DNA of 64,000 nt from Spirochaetes bacterium GWE1_32_154 (GTDB lineage Bacteria > Spirochaetota > GWE2-31-10): positions 262,927 to 326,926 of the forward strand of contig MIAY01000001.1 in the NCBI GenBank assembly GCA_001829315.1, written 5' to 3'. Of the stretch, positions 1 through 8,702 are shown in pieces. Within the stretch, counting starts at the first letter, position 1. Every line of letters starts with the position of its first letter. A program made the position numbers and the translations under genes. The notes beneath the pieces were generated by a model. The model was not told the origin of the DNA and made no database searches. It worked only from the letters and a program-made list of their open reading frames with translations.

Positions 1-1
1 T

Positions 2-658
2 GGTATAAGTGAAGGTGAGAGATGGAGTATTGAAGATTTTTCACATTACGCTATTGCTATAGAAGACACTGTTAAGTGGATGAATGCAAATTTGTTGGGT
101 GATTTTATTTTCATCGGACATAGTACGGGAACTGTAGGCGTCACGGATGGTTTACTAAATCCGCATACTTCTCAAAGATTTATTAAACTTTTTCACAGGT
201 TTAAGGCAATTGTATATATTGCACCTTTGATCAGATCATTTGCCTGGGAATTATCAAAATTCAGTATGAAGAATTTTAGCGGATTATTTAAAATAATATT
301 TGATGAAAAATTACCCCGCTTACAGGATAAAGCAACATCTGACAAAAATTATAATGAAAAATCAGCAAATGATTTGTTATCCGGCAAATATGCACCGTTA
401 TCCTGGGCTAAAGCTCTGGTTTTGTGGAATGAAAAGAATGTTATGTATGGAAAATGTAATGCTGATATAACCATTTTTCAGGGTAAACTTGATGAGGTGG
501 TTGATTTCAGTTATAACATCCCGTATCTTCAGGAAAGATTTAGAAATGTTTCCGTAACAATGATAAAAGGTGCAAAACATAGTTTACAAAATGAACCAGG
601 GGCTGCCGGTAACCGGTTTTACATGGAACTCACAAAATATTTAGAAAAATTGGATTAA
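2..658 (+). CDS. alpha/beta hydrolase (5' end outside window)
   Basis: The reading frame is open from base 2, so the ATG at 80 is internal and the true start lies left of the window. The residues before it (DFSHYAIAIEDTVKWM) fit the helix that precedes the nucleophile elbow of serine-hydrolase-type alpha/beta hydrolases. The elbow is GHSTGT, with Ser as nucleophile. The likely acid is the Asp in QGKLDEVVDF and the likely base is the His in GAKHSL near the C-terminus, so the triad looks complete. The substrate cannot be told; the nearest families are serine aminopeptidase-like or lysophospholipase-like hydrolases (Hydrolase_4). It lies 16 bp before the srkA-like gene on the same strand and is probably co-transcribed with it. 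Confidence 0.8.
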   Translation, partial: GISEGERWSIEDFSHYAIAIEDTVKWMNANLLGDFIFIGHSTGTVGVTDGLLNPHTSQRFIKLFHRFKAIVYIAPLIRSFAWELSKFSMKNFSGLFKIIFDEKLPRLQDKATSDKNYNEKSANDLLSGKYAPLSWAKALVLWNEKNVMYGKCNADITIFQGKLDEVVDFSYNIPYLQERFRNVSVTMIKGAKHSLQNEPGAAGNRFYMELTKYLEKLD

Positions 659-674
659 AAAAAGTAAGGGAATA

Positions 675-1730
675 ATGCAGGAAAACGAATTTTTTTACAG
701 GTTGACTCCTCAGGTTATCATAAATGCCGTAGAACGTGAAGGTTTTAAAACAACCGGGGTTTGCTGGAAACTTAATAGTCTTGAAAATCGGGTGTATGAT
801 TTAGAGTTGGATGATCATTCCCATATTGTTGTTAAGTTTTACAGGCCCGGTCGATGGAGTAAAGAGCAAATTCTTGAAGAACACGAATTTTTATTTGATT
901 TACTCAATAGTGATATATCAGTGTGTGCACCGGTTCGTTTTAAAGATTACACATCATTGAAAGAAATTGAGGGAATTTATTACGCAGTCTGGAAAAGAAC
1001 AGGTGGCAGGTCACTTGATGAATTTAGTGATATTCAATATAAAACGCTTGGACGTTTGCTTGGCCGTATACATTCAGTCGGGAAAATGAAACAATCACCA
1101 CATCGGTTAGTTTTTAATTCTCAAACATTAGGACGTAATCCGTTTGAGTTTCTTCTATTAAATAGCATAATTCCGTCGGGTCTTGAAAAACGATATGGTG
1201 AACTTGTGAATACAATTTGTGTCATATATGATGATTTATCTTCGGGTATACCAGTTCATAGAATTCATGGCGATTGTCATATTGGTAATCTTTTGTATGG
1301 TAATGATGGTTTTTTCTTTTTAGATTTTGATGATTTTTATACCGGTCCGGCTGTTCAGGATTTCTGGATGCTGTTGCCGTTAAATGATGCAGAATCGTTA
1401 TATAAAACAAATCTTTTTCTAGAAGGATATTCAATTTTCAGTGAAATAAAAGATTCCTGGCTTACACTTTTTGAAGTGTTAAGAGGATTACGATTTATTC
1501 ATTATGCAGGTTGGATTGCAAAAAGATGGGAGGATCCCGCTTTTAAAGAAACATTTTCTCATTTCGGCAGTGATGAATATTGGCTTAAAGAAACGAATGA
1601 TCTTGAAGAACAGTTAAAAATTATTGAGAAACCGGTGTATTCTTTTTCTAATCACAAAGTTGATGTAACTCAGGATCAGACAGAACCTGAGTTAGGTAAT
1701 AAAGATATTTTCTGGGATTGGGATGGGTAA
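675..1730 (+). CDS. srkA: SrkA/YihE-type stress-response Ser/Thr kinase
   Basis: This is a 351-residue member of the aminoglycoside-phosphotransferase/choline-kinase fold. The SrkA (YihE) signature is clear: FYRPGRW at residues 55-61 followed by QILEEHEF, the catalytic loop HGDCHIGN at 198-205, and the metal-binding LDFDD at 216-220. E. coli SrkA phosphorylates Ser/Thr and opposes MazF-type and stress-induced death; that role is known for the family and is not shown here. The start is the ATG preceded by AAGGGAA. The C-terminus, after about residue 320, is poorly conserved and acidic. It follows the alpha/beta hydrolase closely and converges on the DUF1456 gene. Confidence 0.85.
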   Translation: MQENEFFYRLTPQVIINAVEREGFKTTGVCWKLNSLENRVYDLELDDHSHIVVKFYRPGRWSKEQILEEHEFLFDLLNSDISVCAPVRFKDYTSLKEIEGIYYAVWKRTGGRSLDEFSDIQYKTLGRLLGRIHSVGKMKQSPHRLVFNSQTLGRNPFEFLLLNSIIPSGLEKRYGELVNTICVIYDDLSSGIPVHRIHGDCHIGNLLYGNDGFFFLDFDDFYTGPAVQDFWMLLPLNDAESLYKTNLFLEGYSIFSEIKDSWLTLFEVLRGLRFIHYAGWIAKRWEDPAFKETFSHFGSDEYWLKETNDLEEQLKIIEKPVYSFSNHKVDVTQDQTEPELGNKDIFWDWDG

Positions 1731-1750
1731 AAGTAATAATCACACTACTT

Positions 1751-2221
1751 TCATTTTCCTCTTAACTTGATCGTTAATCCTTTTAAAAAGTTTCTTAACC
1801 CCTGATCGCCAAGTTCTTTGTAATTGGTTTGTCCTTTTTTTCTGAATAAAGCGCTAAGTTCCGATTTTGACAGATCAAATTCGGCAAGTTTGAAAATTGC
1901 AAGCATGTCTTCTTCTTTAAACTCAAAAGCAATGCGTATTTTCTTCAGAATCATATTATTTGATAATGTAACAATTGTTGATTGGGAATCCGGCATTTCT
2001 GCCGGATTTTCACCTCTTCGTTTTATAATAAGACCATCCAGGAAAAACTGTAATGCCATATCACTCATTTCCTTAAAATCTTCATCATCTTCTTTTGATT
2101 CAAAACTTTTAATGTCGTCATAGGTTACCGGGAATTTCTTCAATGAACATATTTTAATTATCTCATTATCCGATGCGTTAATTGCATATCGTAATCTTCT
2201 GAATATATCGTTATTAATCAT
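1751..2221 (-). CDS. DUF1456 (YehS-like) protein
   Basis: The 156-residue protein consists of two tandem copies of the DUF1456 unit. The first begins NNDIFRRLRYAINASD and the second NNMILKKIRIAFEFKEED; each ends in an FL-GL-IK-RG segment (LDGLIIKRRG and LKGLTIKLRG). This duplicated helical architecture matches E. coli YehS, whose function is unknown. It is transcribed toward srkA, with only 20 bp between the stop codons, and its own upstream gap to the RND gene is short. No catalytic motif is visible. Confidence 0.85.
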   Translation of the reverse strand: MINNDIFRRLRYAINASDNEIIKICSLKKFPVTYDDIKSFESKEDDEDFKEMSDMALQFFLDGLIIKRRGENPAEMPDSQSTIVTLSNNMILKKIRIAFEFKEEDMLAIFKLAEFDLSKSELSALFRKKGQTNYKELGDQGLRNFLKGLTIKLRGK

Positions 2222-2275
2222 TGCTGGTTACTCCGTTTTAATAGTACAATTATTCATGGAATGTAGTCAATCATT

Positions 2276-5200
2276 TTAAACCATCGAATTTATTTCTTTC
2301 AATTTTGGTTCTTTTTTCAGTAAAACGGTAATTTTTTGTCTTATTCGTAATAATACCAGATATAATGAAGGTAAAAGAACAAGGGTGAGTAAAGTTGCAA
2401 ATATTAAACCCCATGCTATAGCCATAATCATAGGAACGATTAATGCATTATCTCCACCAAATCCGTACGCAGTTGGAAATAAACCGGCTGCTGTTGTTGA
2501 ACTAGTCAGTATAATTGGTCTTAATCTATGTTTAGCAGCCTCGGCAAAATCAGAAATTTTTGTACTGCCTTCTTTTGCTTTGTTATTTAAAAATGTTATC
2601 ATAACCAATGAATCATTAACAACGACACCACATAAACCGATCATCCCAATTAAAGCAACAAAGCTAAATGGCATATTATGCAAATAAAAAGCTACAATGA
2701 CTCCCGATAAACTAAATGGAATTGTAATCATAACTAAAAAAGGCTGTATGAAAGAGTTAAAAAGTATTACAAGGATAAAATAAACGCCTACTAAAGCTAA
2801 CATTAACGCTATATATAAACTTGTCATAGCTTCCTGAGTATCCTGTTCTTCTCCTCCAAAAGTAATTTCCATACCGGGGTATTGATCTACAATTGGTATA
2901 AATGTGCTCTTTAATTCCTGATTTATTTTTGTTGAAGTAATTATCTCTGTATCAACATCAGCAAAAACAGAAATGGATCTTTCATTTTCATCATGATTTA
3001 TCAGCATTAAATCGTCTTTTTCAATAGTTTTAATAATTTGTCCTAATGGAATCAATTTACCATACATATTTTGCACAGTTAATGAATTATAATTTTCAAT
3101 ATTAATTGAGCCTAATGTATCGGTACTTTTCCTTGAAGAATCATCAAGAATCACCCGATAATCAATATTTTCACCATTCCAGCGCAGTGTTGTTACAATA
3201 GAACCATCAAATGCGGTTCTAATAACATCGGCAGCTTCAAGCGGGTTCAGTCCCAGTCTTGCCATTAGTTGATAATCAAAAATAATTTGAATCTGTTTTT
3301 TCCCGGTTCCCTGATTATCTTCAATCCTGCTAACACCAGGTTTTTCTTTTAGAAAATTCTTTATTTCTACTGATAATTTATTTCTGACTACATCATTATT
3401 TCCAAGTATTGTAACGGTAACAGCCCTTCCGACCGGTGGCCCGTCTTCAACAATATCAGCTTCAAGTTTTTCAAAACCCTGGAGTGAATTCAGTTTTTCT
3501 TTAAGTTCTTTTAAAATATCACGGGCGATTCGTTCTCTGTCTCTCATTGGTGTTAAATGGATAAGAATATTCCCCATAAACGGACTATCCATATTAGCCC
3601 CCTCAGAAGCAATTGATGGTGATTCCTGTCCATTTGTTGTTACAAATCCTGCAATTTCACCTTTTACCGGCCAATTGAGCAAAACTTCCTCGATAGATTT
3701 AACTTTCTCAGCGGTAATATCAAGAGGTGTTCCTCTTTCTGTACGATATTTTATGTATGCAATATTTCCATCATCGGATGGGAATAAAATAAATTTCATT
3801 CCTGTTACAAGAAGAATCAAAGATCCAATAAAGAATAGTATGAAAAACAATATTGTAAAATATTTTCTTTTTAGTGTAATCAATATGAATTTTTCATATA
3901 AATCTTCAATTTTGTTGAAAAATGTCTTACCTTTTCTTTCGCTTTTTTTCTTAATTTTTATGTGTGCAATATGTGACGGTAAAAGAAAAATACTTTCAAT
4001 TAAAGAACCTGCTAACATGAGTGAAACAACTATAGGCATTTCTCTCATGAATTTCCCGAGAATTCCTTTCATAGTCACCATGGGTAAGAAAACAATAATT
4101 GTTGTCAAAACAGTGGTTATTACCGGCCATAAAACTTCATTTAATCCTTTTATCGCTGCTTCCTCCGGTGAAAAACCAGCCTCACGATATCTGAATATAT
4201 TTTCACCAATAACTATTGCGTCATCTACTAACATACCGAGGACAATTATTATTGCAATAAGGGAAATAAAATTGAGAGTAATATTCAAAAATGGGAATAA
4301 AGCAAATGCAATAAAAATAGAAGTGGGTATCCCCATTGCTGTCCAGAAAGCTATTTTATAATTTAACATAATTATTAGTGCGATTATTACAAGAATAAAT
4401 CCAAGTTGTGCATTATCGATAACTAACTGAAAGAGATTTTTCACATCAGTAGAGTAATCAACAATAACATTCAATATAATATTTTCAGGCAGTTTTGATT
4501 TGAAATTATTTATTACTTTATGAATATCAGTAACAGCGTTTATAATATCAGCATCCGGTTTTTTGATAATTGTAAGGATGATTGCATTTTCACCATTATA
4601 CTTAACAATATGATCGGGTTTTTTAAAACCTTCTTTTACATTGGCAACATCTTTAACCTGAATTTTTTCACCTTCAAAACCCGATTTAATTATGACATTA
4701 TTAACATCAAGAGGTTTTTTAAATTCTGACATTACAACATATTTTTTTTCTTTATCACCTTTAAGATCTCCGGCACTCATTCTGAAATTTTGTGTTGATA
4801 TAGATCTCATAAGTTCATTTATTGAAATATAATTCTTATTCAATTTACTATTATCTGCTTGAATAGTAATTTCTCTATCGAGAAAACCTTCTTTTGTGAT
4901 TTTCCCGACAAACTTACTTTTTAAGAGTTTTTTTTCAAGATCTTCAGCATAAGCCCGTTTTTCATTATATGAAGCATCTCCGGTTATTGCTACTTCAATT
5001 ACAGGTGTTGAATTAACATCAAGAACAGAAACTACTGTCTTTTTTGCATCATCAGGTAAATCTGTAACTTTATCAACTTTTTCTTTAACATCATCCCGGA
5101 CTTTGCTAATATCGGCATTATCATCAACTTGAAGAAAAATCCCCGAATAACTTTCCATTGAATAGGAACTTGATTTTTTTATTCCATCAACACCTTTTAA

Positions 5201-5413
5201 AGATTCTTCGAGTTTTATTGTCACCTTTTCTTCTACATCCGATGGAGATGCGCCCGGATAAATTGTAGATACTGAAATCCACCCGTAATCAACTGAGGGG
5301 TATCCTTGCTTTTTAATATTAAATAAAGAAATTACACCTGCTAAAATAATAAATACTATAATAAGATTTACAACTTTAGGTCTTCTAATAAACCATGTAG
5401 CTATTTTTTCCAT
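2276..5413 (-). CDS. RND-family efflux transporter, inner-membrane pump
   Basis: At 1045 residues this is the usual length for an AcrB-type RND permease. It begins with a first transmembrane helix after WFIRRPKVV, has a large periplasmic loop, then the TM4 region GMLVDDAIVIGENIF with the paired Asp residues that carry protons in this family. A second large loop and a second six-helix bundle follow. The TM10 region reads GVVVNDSLVMITF, so the Lys seen in AcrB is replaced by Asn, as in many RND pumps of unassigned substrate. It follows the TolC gene by 60 bp and is very probably in one operon with it under MarR control. No periplasmic adaptor gene is present beside it, which is unusual. The substrate is unknown. 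Confidence 0.92.
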   Translation of the reverse strand: MEKIATWFIRRPKVVNLIIVFIILAGVISLFNIKKQGYPSVDYGWISVSTIYPGASPSDVEEKVTIKLEESLKGVDGIKKSSSYSMESYSGIFLQVDDNADISKVRDDVKEKVDKVTDLPDDAKKTVVSVLDVNSTPVIEVAITGDASYNEKRAYAEDLEKKLLKSKFVGKITKEGFLDREITIQADNSKLNKNYISINELMRSISTQNFRMSAGDLKGDKEKKYVVMSEFKKPLDVNNVIIKSGFEGEKIQVKDVANVKEGFKKPDHIVKYNGENAIILTIIKKPDADIINAVTDIHKVINNFKSKLPENIILNVIVDYSTDVKNLFQLVIDNAQLGFILVIIALIIMLNYKIAFWTAMGIPTSIFIAFALFPFLNITLNFISLIAIIIVLGMLVDDAIVIGENIFRYREAGFSPEEAAIKGLNEVLWPVITTVLTTIIVFLPMVTMKGILGKFMREMPIVVSLMLAGSLIESIFLLPSHIAHIKIKKKSERKGKTFFNKIEDLYEKFILITLKRKYFTILFFILFFIGSLILLVTGMKFILFPSDDGNIAYIKYRTERGTPLDITAEKVKSIEEVLLNWPVKGEIAGFVTTNGQESPSIASEGANMDSPFMGNILIHLTPMRDRERIARDILKELKEKLNSLQGFEKLEADIVEDGPPVGRAVTVTILGNNDVVRNKLSVEIKNFLKEKPGVSRIEDNQGTGKKQIQIIFDYQLMARLGLNPLEAADVIRTAFDGSIVTTLRWNGENIDYRVILDDSSRKSTDTLGSINIENYNSLTVQNMYGKLIPLGQIIKTIEKDDLMLINHDENERSISVFADVDTEIITSTKINQELKSTFIPIVDQYPGMEITFGGEEQDTQEAMTSLYIALMLALVGVYFILVILFNSFIQPFLVMITIPFSLSGVIVAFYLHNMPFSFVALIGMIGLCGVVVNDSLVMITFLNNKAKEGSTKISDFAEAAKHRLRPIILTSSTTAAGLFPTAYGFGGDNALIVPMIMAIAWGLIFATLLTLVLLPSLYLVLLRIRQKITVLLKKEPKLKEINSMV

Positions 5414-5473
5414 TTTTTAATCCTTTACTATTTGATATTTCGTTGATAACTCCGTAGTATTATCCCGAAGATT

Positions 5474-6928
5474 TTATTGCTTTACAAAATTAAGATATTC
5501 CAGATATAATGAAATTAGGTCATTCTTTAAACTGAGTAAATTTGTTTGTTCAATTGTTATTGAGTTGTCAGTATCGATAAGACTATAGGTATCAGTTCTA
5601 ACTTGAGAATACTTTTTCTTTTCAGTCTCATATCTTGATTGAAGTGATTTTATTTTATCATTAACATAATTGATATTTTCTTTAATAGTATTTAATTGTA
5701 TTTCTATTAAATCTTTATTTTTCTCATAGTTATTTCTTGTTTTAGTATATTCATTCGTTATTTCATCTAAAAGCAATTTATTTTCTGCAATGAGTGCTTT
5801 ATTTTTAGTATCACCTAATGGATGTTTTAATTCTAAACCTGCAGTAAAATCAACTTTTCCATAATTTTCACGTGTATTATAAATATTATCATAACCATCA
5901 GGATTAATGTCACTATAATATTTGTGAAATTTAACATCAAGCATTCCAAAAAGATTTAATTGTGGCATATTCATATTTTTATAAACTTTTTCAAGTTCAT
6001 TAAGTCTTTCTTTTGAGACATTTAACAAAGCAGATGTTTTTGTTTTGTCAAAATCTTCAAATTTATAATCATTGGATAACGCATTCTGGAAAAAGATTTC
6101 AAATTCCTCTGTATTCGGTTCTAAATTTTCAGAGTTAATATACTGAGAAAATTCTCTTATAATCATTTTTTCATTTTGAAGAATTTTACTATTAGCCTGA
6201 TTATATTGAAGAAGCATATACCGGACCCGTTCGTAATCATCGTTTTCAGCAACCCCGTTTTTAACTTTTTGTAATGTTTGTTGTTCAAGTGTTTTTGCAT
6301 TTTCTATTGTTTTAATTAAAACTGAACCATTTAATTTAAGTTGAATCCAGGTGAAATATAATTTCTGGTAAACAAGCATATACGCATCATCAGATAATTC
6401 TTTTTTCATTTTCTCGATTGCCAGTGCTTTTAACGCATCTTTTTTCCCGAATCTGTCAAGAAAACCAAACCAGTTATATAAAAGAGGTTGTGCTATAGTA
6501 ATTTTAATTACAGGATCATAACTGTCAGCGGTGAATACACCGTCAAATGACATTGGTTGTTCATTTTTTTTTAATGATCCCCATGAATGTACTTGAGTAT
6601 ATTCTACTCCTCCATATAATCTTGTTCCTGATGCAAATACATTACTTAAACCGGCACTACCTGTAAAACCTGAAGAAAAATCAATATATGTATCCCCTTG
6701 ATCAGTAAAAGGTGATTTTCCAAAACCTGCTCCTGAAATTGATAGTGAAATATCATTAATCGAGTTTTCTTTTTTGATATTATTTTCAGCCTTTGCAACA
6801 TTTATTTCTGATTTTTTGAAATCAGGTAATTTTTGTTTAATTAACTCTATGAAAGTATTAAAGTCTAATTGGTCTGAATAAAGGTTAATTGATAGAATAC
6901 TTACCAAAAAAATAATAATTTTTTTCAT
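5474..6928 (-). CDS. TolC-like outer-membrane efflux protein
   Basis: The 484-residue protein has an N-terminal signal peptide (MKKIIIFLVSILSINLYS) followed by long, heptad-like helical stretches rich in Glu, Lys, Asn and Leu. Two repeats of the helix/strand/helix arrangement are typical of outer-membrane efflux proteins. It would form the trimeric exit duct for the RND pump encoded next. The start is preceded by GGAGGA. Just upstream of that ribosome site lies an 18-bp-arm palindrome, probably a MarR operator, which on the transcript could also fold as a hairpin beside the ribosome site. Confidence 0.85.
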   Translation of the reverse strand: MKKIIIFLVSILSINLYSDQLDFNTFIELIKQKLPDFKKSEINVAKAENNIKKENSINDISLSISGAGFGKSPFTDQGDTYIDFSSGFTGSAGLSNVFASGTRLYGGVEYTQVHSWGSLKKNEQPMSFDGVFTADSYDPVIKITIAQPLLYNWFGFLDRFGKKDALKALAIEKMKKELSDDAYMLVYQKLYFTWIQLKLNGSVLIKTIENAKTLEQQTLQKVKNGVAENDDYERVRYMLLQYNQANSKILQNEKMIIREFSQYINSENLEPNTEEFEIFFQNALSNDYKFEDFDKTKTSALLNVSKERLNELEKVYKNMNMPQLNLFGMLDVKFHKYYSDINPDGYDNIYNTRENYGKVDFTAGLELKHPLGDTKNKALIAENKLLLDEITNEYTKTRNNYEKNKDLIEIQLNTIKENINYVNDKIKSLQSRYETEKKKYSQVRTDTYSLIDTDNSITIEQTNLLSLKNDLISLYLEYLNFVKQ

Positions 6929-6937
6929 TTTTCCTCC

Positions 6938-6976
6938 ATGGTATATATTGTTTAGTTGCTAAACAATATATACCAT
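6938..6976. promoter_or_regulatory. palindromic operator 1 (MarR-type)
   Basis: A perfect inverted repeat has 18-base arms (left arm ATGGTATATATTGTTTAG) around a 3-base centre, TTG. It lies directly upstream of the tolC ribosome site and downstream of marR. Its core, TTGTTTAG-N3-CTAAACAA, recurs in operator 2. MarR-family dimers typically bind AT-rich palindromes of this kind, so autoregulated repression of the tolC-RND operon is inferred. Confidence 0.75.
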
Positions 6977-7022
6977 AAATTATCACGGAAATAGATAAAA
7001 ACAAAGTTTTTACAATTTATTT

Positions 7023-7049
7023 AATATTGTTTAGCTGCTAAATAATATT
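7023..7049. promoter_or_regulatory. palindromic operator 2 (MarR-type)
   Basis: A near-perfect inverted repeat, AATATTGTTTAG-CTG-CTAAATAATATT, has one mismatch. It shares the TTTAG-N3-CTAAA core with operator 1 about 50 bp away. The two sites bracket the DNA where the tolC promoter must lie (a weak TTGTTT ... TAATTT pair on the minus strand is visible). The site also sits just after the marR stop codon. Confidence 0.65.
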
Positions 7050-7063
7050 TTTGACAGAAGTTA

Positions 7064-7525
7064 TTATATTAATGAAGAGTGGGTTTTTCTAATATATTCA
7101 TTTGAATCATTTAAGAATCTGATAATGACTTTAATTTCATCATCAGTATAATTCTGAGCTAATAACTTTTCTACATCACTTAATTCTTCTTCGTGAAATC
7201 TTTTATGTTCAGAATAAATAAATTCACCATCATTTGTTAGTTTAAAAAAAACTTCCTTACAATTAGTTGGAGATCTGTATTTGGTTATAAATTTCTTTTT
7301 ACATAATTTAGTTACCATTTGTGAAACACCGCCTTTGGTGATTCCAATGATATCAGCTAAATCGGTCATGTTTTTCCCGGGATTATCTTTGATAAATGCA
7401 ATCATGTGCATTTCAGCCGGATATAATGTATGATTACCGACGGAAATTGTTTGTTTACGAAAGTCCTCAATAGAGGAAATCAATCGCTCGAAATAATCAA
7501 AAATATCAATATATAATTTTTTCAT
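7064..7525 (-). CDS. MarR-family transcriptional regulator
   Basis: From the chosen ATG the product is 153 residues, normal for MarR regulators. The winged helix is seen as MHMIAFIKDNPGKNMTDLADIIGITKGGVSQMVTKL, quoted here only as its two ends: MHMIAFIKD and TKGGVSQMVTKL (recognition helix). The wing follows (KKFITKYRSP). An earlier in-frame ATG at 7561 overlaps hisC, but the ATG at 7525 has a better ribosome site (AGGG, five bases before). It lies between hisC and the tolC-RND operon, all on one strand, and probably represses the pump operon through the two palindromes after its own stop. Confidence 0.88.
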   Translation of the reverse strand: MKKLYIDIFDYFERLISSIEDFRKQTISVGNHTLYPAEMHMIAFIKDNPGKNMTDLADIIGITKGGVSQMVTKLCKKKFITKYRSPTNCKEVFFKLTNDGEFIYSEHKRFHEEELSDVEKLLAQNYTDDEIKVIIRFLNDSNEYIRKTHSSLI

Positions 7526-7550
7526 AGTACCCTGATTACATGATATATTA

Positions 7551-8609
7551 CTATAGGTCAAGTTTTTTTAAAAATTCAACAAGAGCATCCATTTCCTGAT
7601 CAGTTCCAATTGTGATTCTTAAATAATTATCAATTTTATTGGCTTTGAAATAACGAACTAAAATTCCATTCTGTTTCAGACTAATAAATAAATCTTCAGC
7701 CCGGATTTTTTTATGTTCAGCAAATATAAAATTAGCTTGTGAAGGTATAACATGAAAACCAAGTTCTTTCATAGTTTTAACAGTTTTTTCACGTGTTTGG
7801 ATAATTTTTTTCCGGCATAATTCAAAATATTCAACATCTTTAAACGCTTCTACTCCACAAAGCATTGCAAGTCTATCAATCGGATATGAATTAAATGAAT
7901 CTTTTACCCGCGTCAAACCTTCAATTAATTCTTTTTGACCAAGAGCAAAACCAAGTCTTGAGCCTGCTAATGACCTGGATTTAGAAAATGTTTGCACGAC
8001 AAGAACATTATCATAGTCTTTTATGAATTTCACTGCCGATTCACCGCCGAAATCAATATACGCCTCATCAACGATTACTATTGTATCAGGATTAGTTTTT
8101 ATAATTTTTTCAACATATTCAATTTCTAAATATCTTCCGGTTGGTGCATTTGGATTAGGAAAAATAATACCGGCATTTTTATTTAGAAATTGTTCTACTG
8201 GTATTTTAAATTCATTGTCCAATGTAATAATATCCGGTTGTAACTGAAATAATTTTGCATACACATTATAAAAACTATAACTGATATCAGGGTAAACTAC
8301 CTGATCATTTTTGTCAAAATAAGCCATAAAACAAAGTGCAAGAACCTCGTCAGAACCATTACCAATAAAAACTTCATCTTTTGTAAGCCCGTAATATTGA
8401 CTGATTGTTTCTCGTAAAATTTCACTTGTCGGTTCAGGATATAATCGCAAATCATCAGCATTATATTCCTTTAAAAGAGTATTGATTTTTGGAGAAGGTC
8501 CATAAGGACTTTCATTCGTATTTAATTTAATGTATTTTTTATCTTTAGGTTGTTCACCCGGAACATAAGGTTTTAATTCTTTTGTCAGATTGCTCCAGAA
8601 TTTACTCAT
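7551..8609 (-). CDS. hisC: histidinol-phosphate aminotransferase
   Basis: This 352-residue fold-type I PLP aminotransferase converts imidazole-acetol phosphate to histidinol phosphate in histidine synthesis. Diagnostic segments are NESPYGPSPK near the N-terminus, FIGNGSDEVL, the FPNPNAPTGR loop, IVDEAYIDFGG with the PLP-contacting Asp/Tyr, and the Schiff-base lysine in TFSKSRSLAGSRLGF. The start has GAAGG upstream. It stands apart from hisA and hisF (about 32 kb away) and instead precedes marR. Related aminotransferases for aromatic amino acids share this fold, but the motifs fit HisC best. Confidence 0.9.
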   Translation of the reverse strand: MSKFWSNLTKELKPYVPGEQPKDKKYIKLNTNESPYGPSPKINTLLKEYNADDLRLYPEPTSEILRETISQYYGLTKDEVFIGNGSDEVLALCFMAYFDKNDQVVYPDISYSFYNVYAKLFQLQPDIITLDNEFKIPVEQFLNKNAGIIFPNPNAPTGRYLEIEYVEKIIKTNPDTIVIVDEAYIDFGGESAVKFIKDYDNVLVVQTFSKSRSLAGSRLGFALGQKELIEGLTRVKDSFNSYPIDRLAMLCGVEAFKDVEYFELCRKKIIQTREKTVKTMKELGFHVIPSQANFIFAEHKKIRAEDLFISLKQNGILVRYFKANKIDNYLRITIGTDQEMDALVEFLKKLDL

Positions 8610-8702
8610 ATTGACCTTCTTTTCTTGTGGTTTTTTCGAGCCTCTTTCTTATACATCATTTAAAATAGTTTGAGAATAAATTAATATTGTGAAATTGTAT
8701 AT

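Noticed and set aside
3675-4361. 228-residue plus-strand ORF inside the RND gene
   Set aside because: It lies wholly antisense to a well-conserved pump gene and has no family features.
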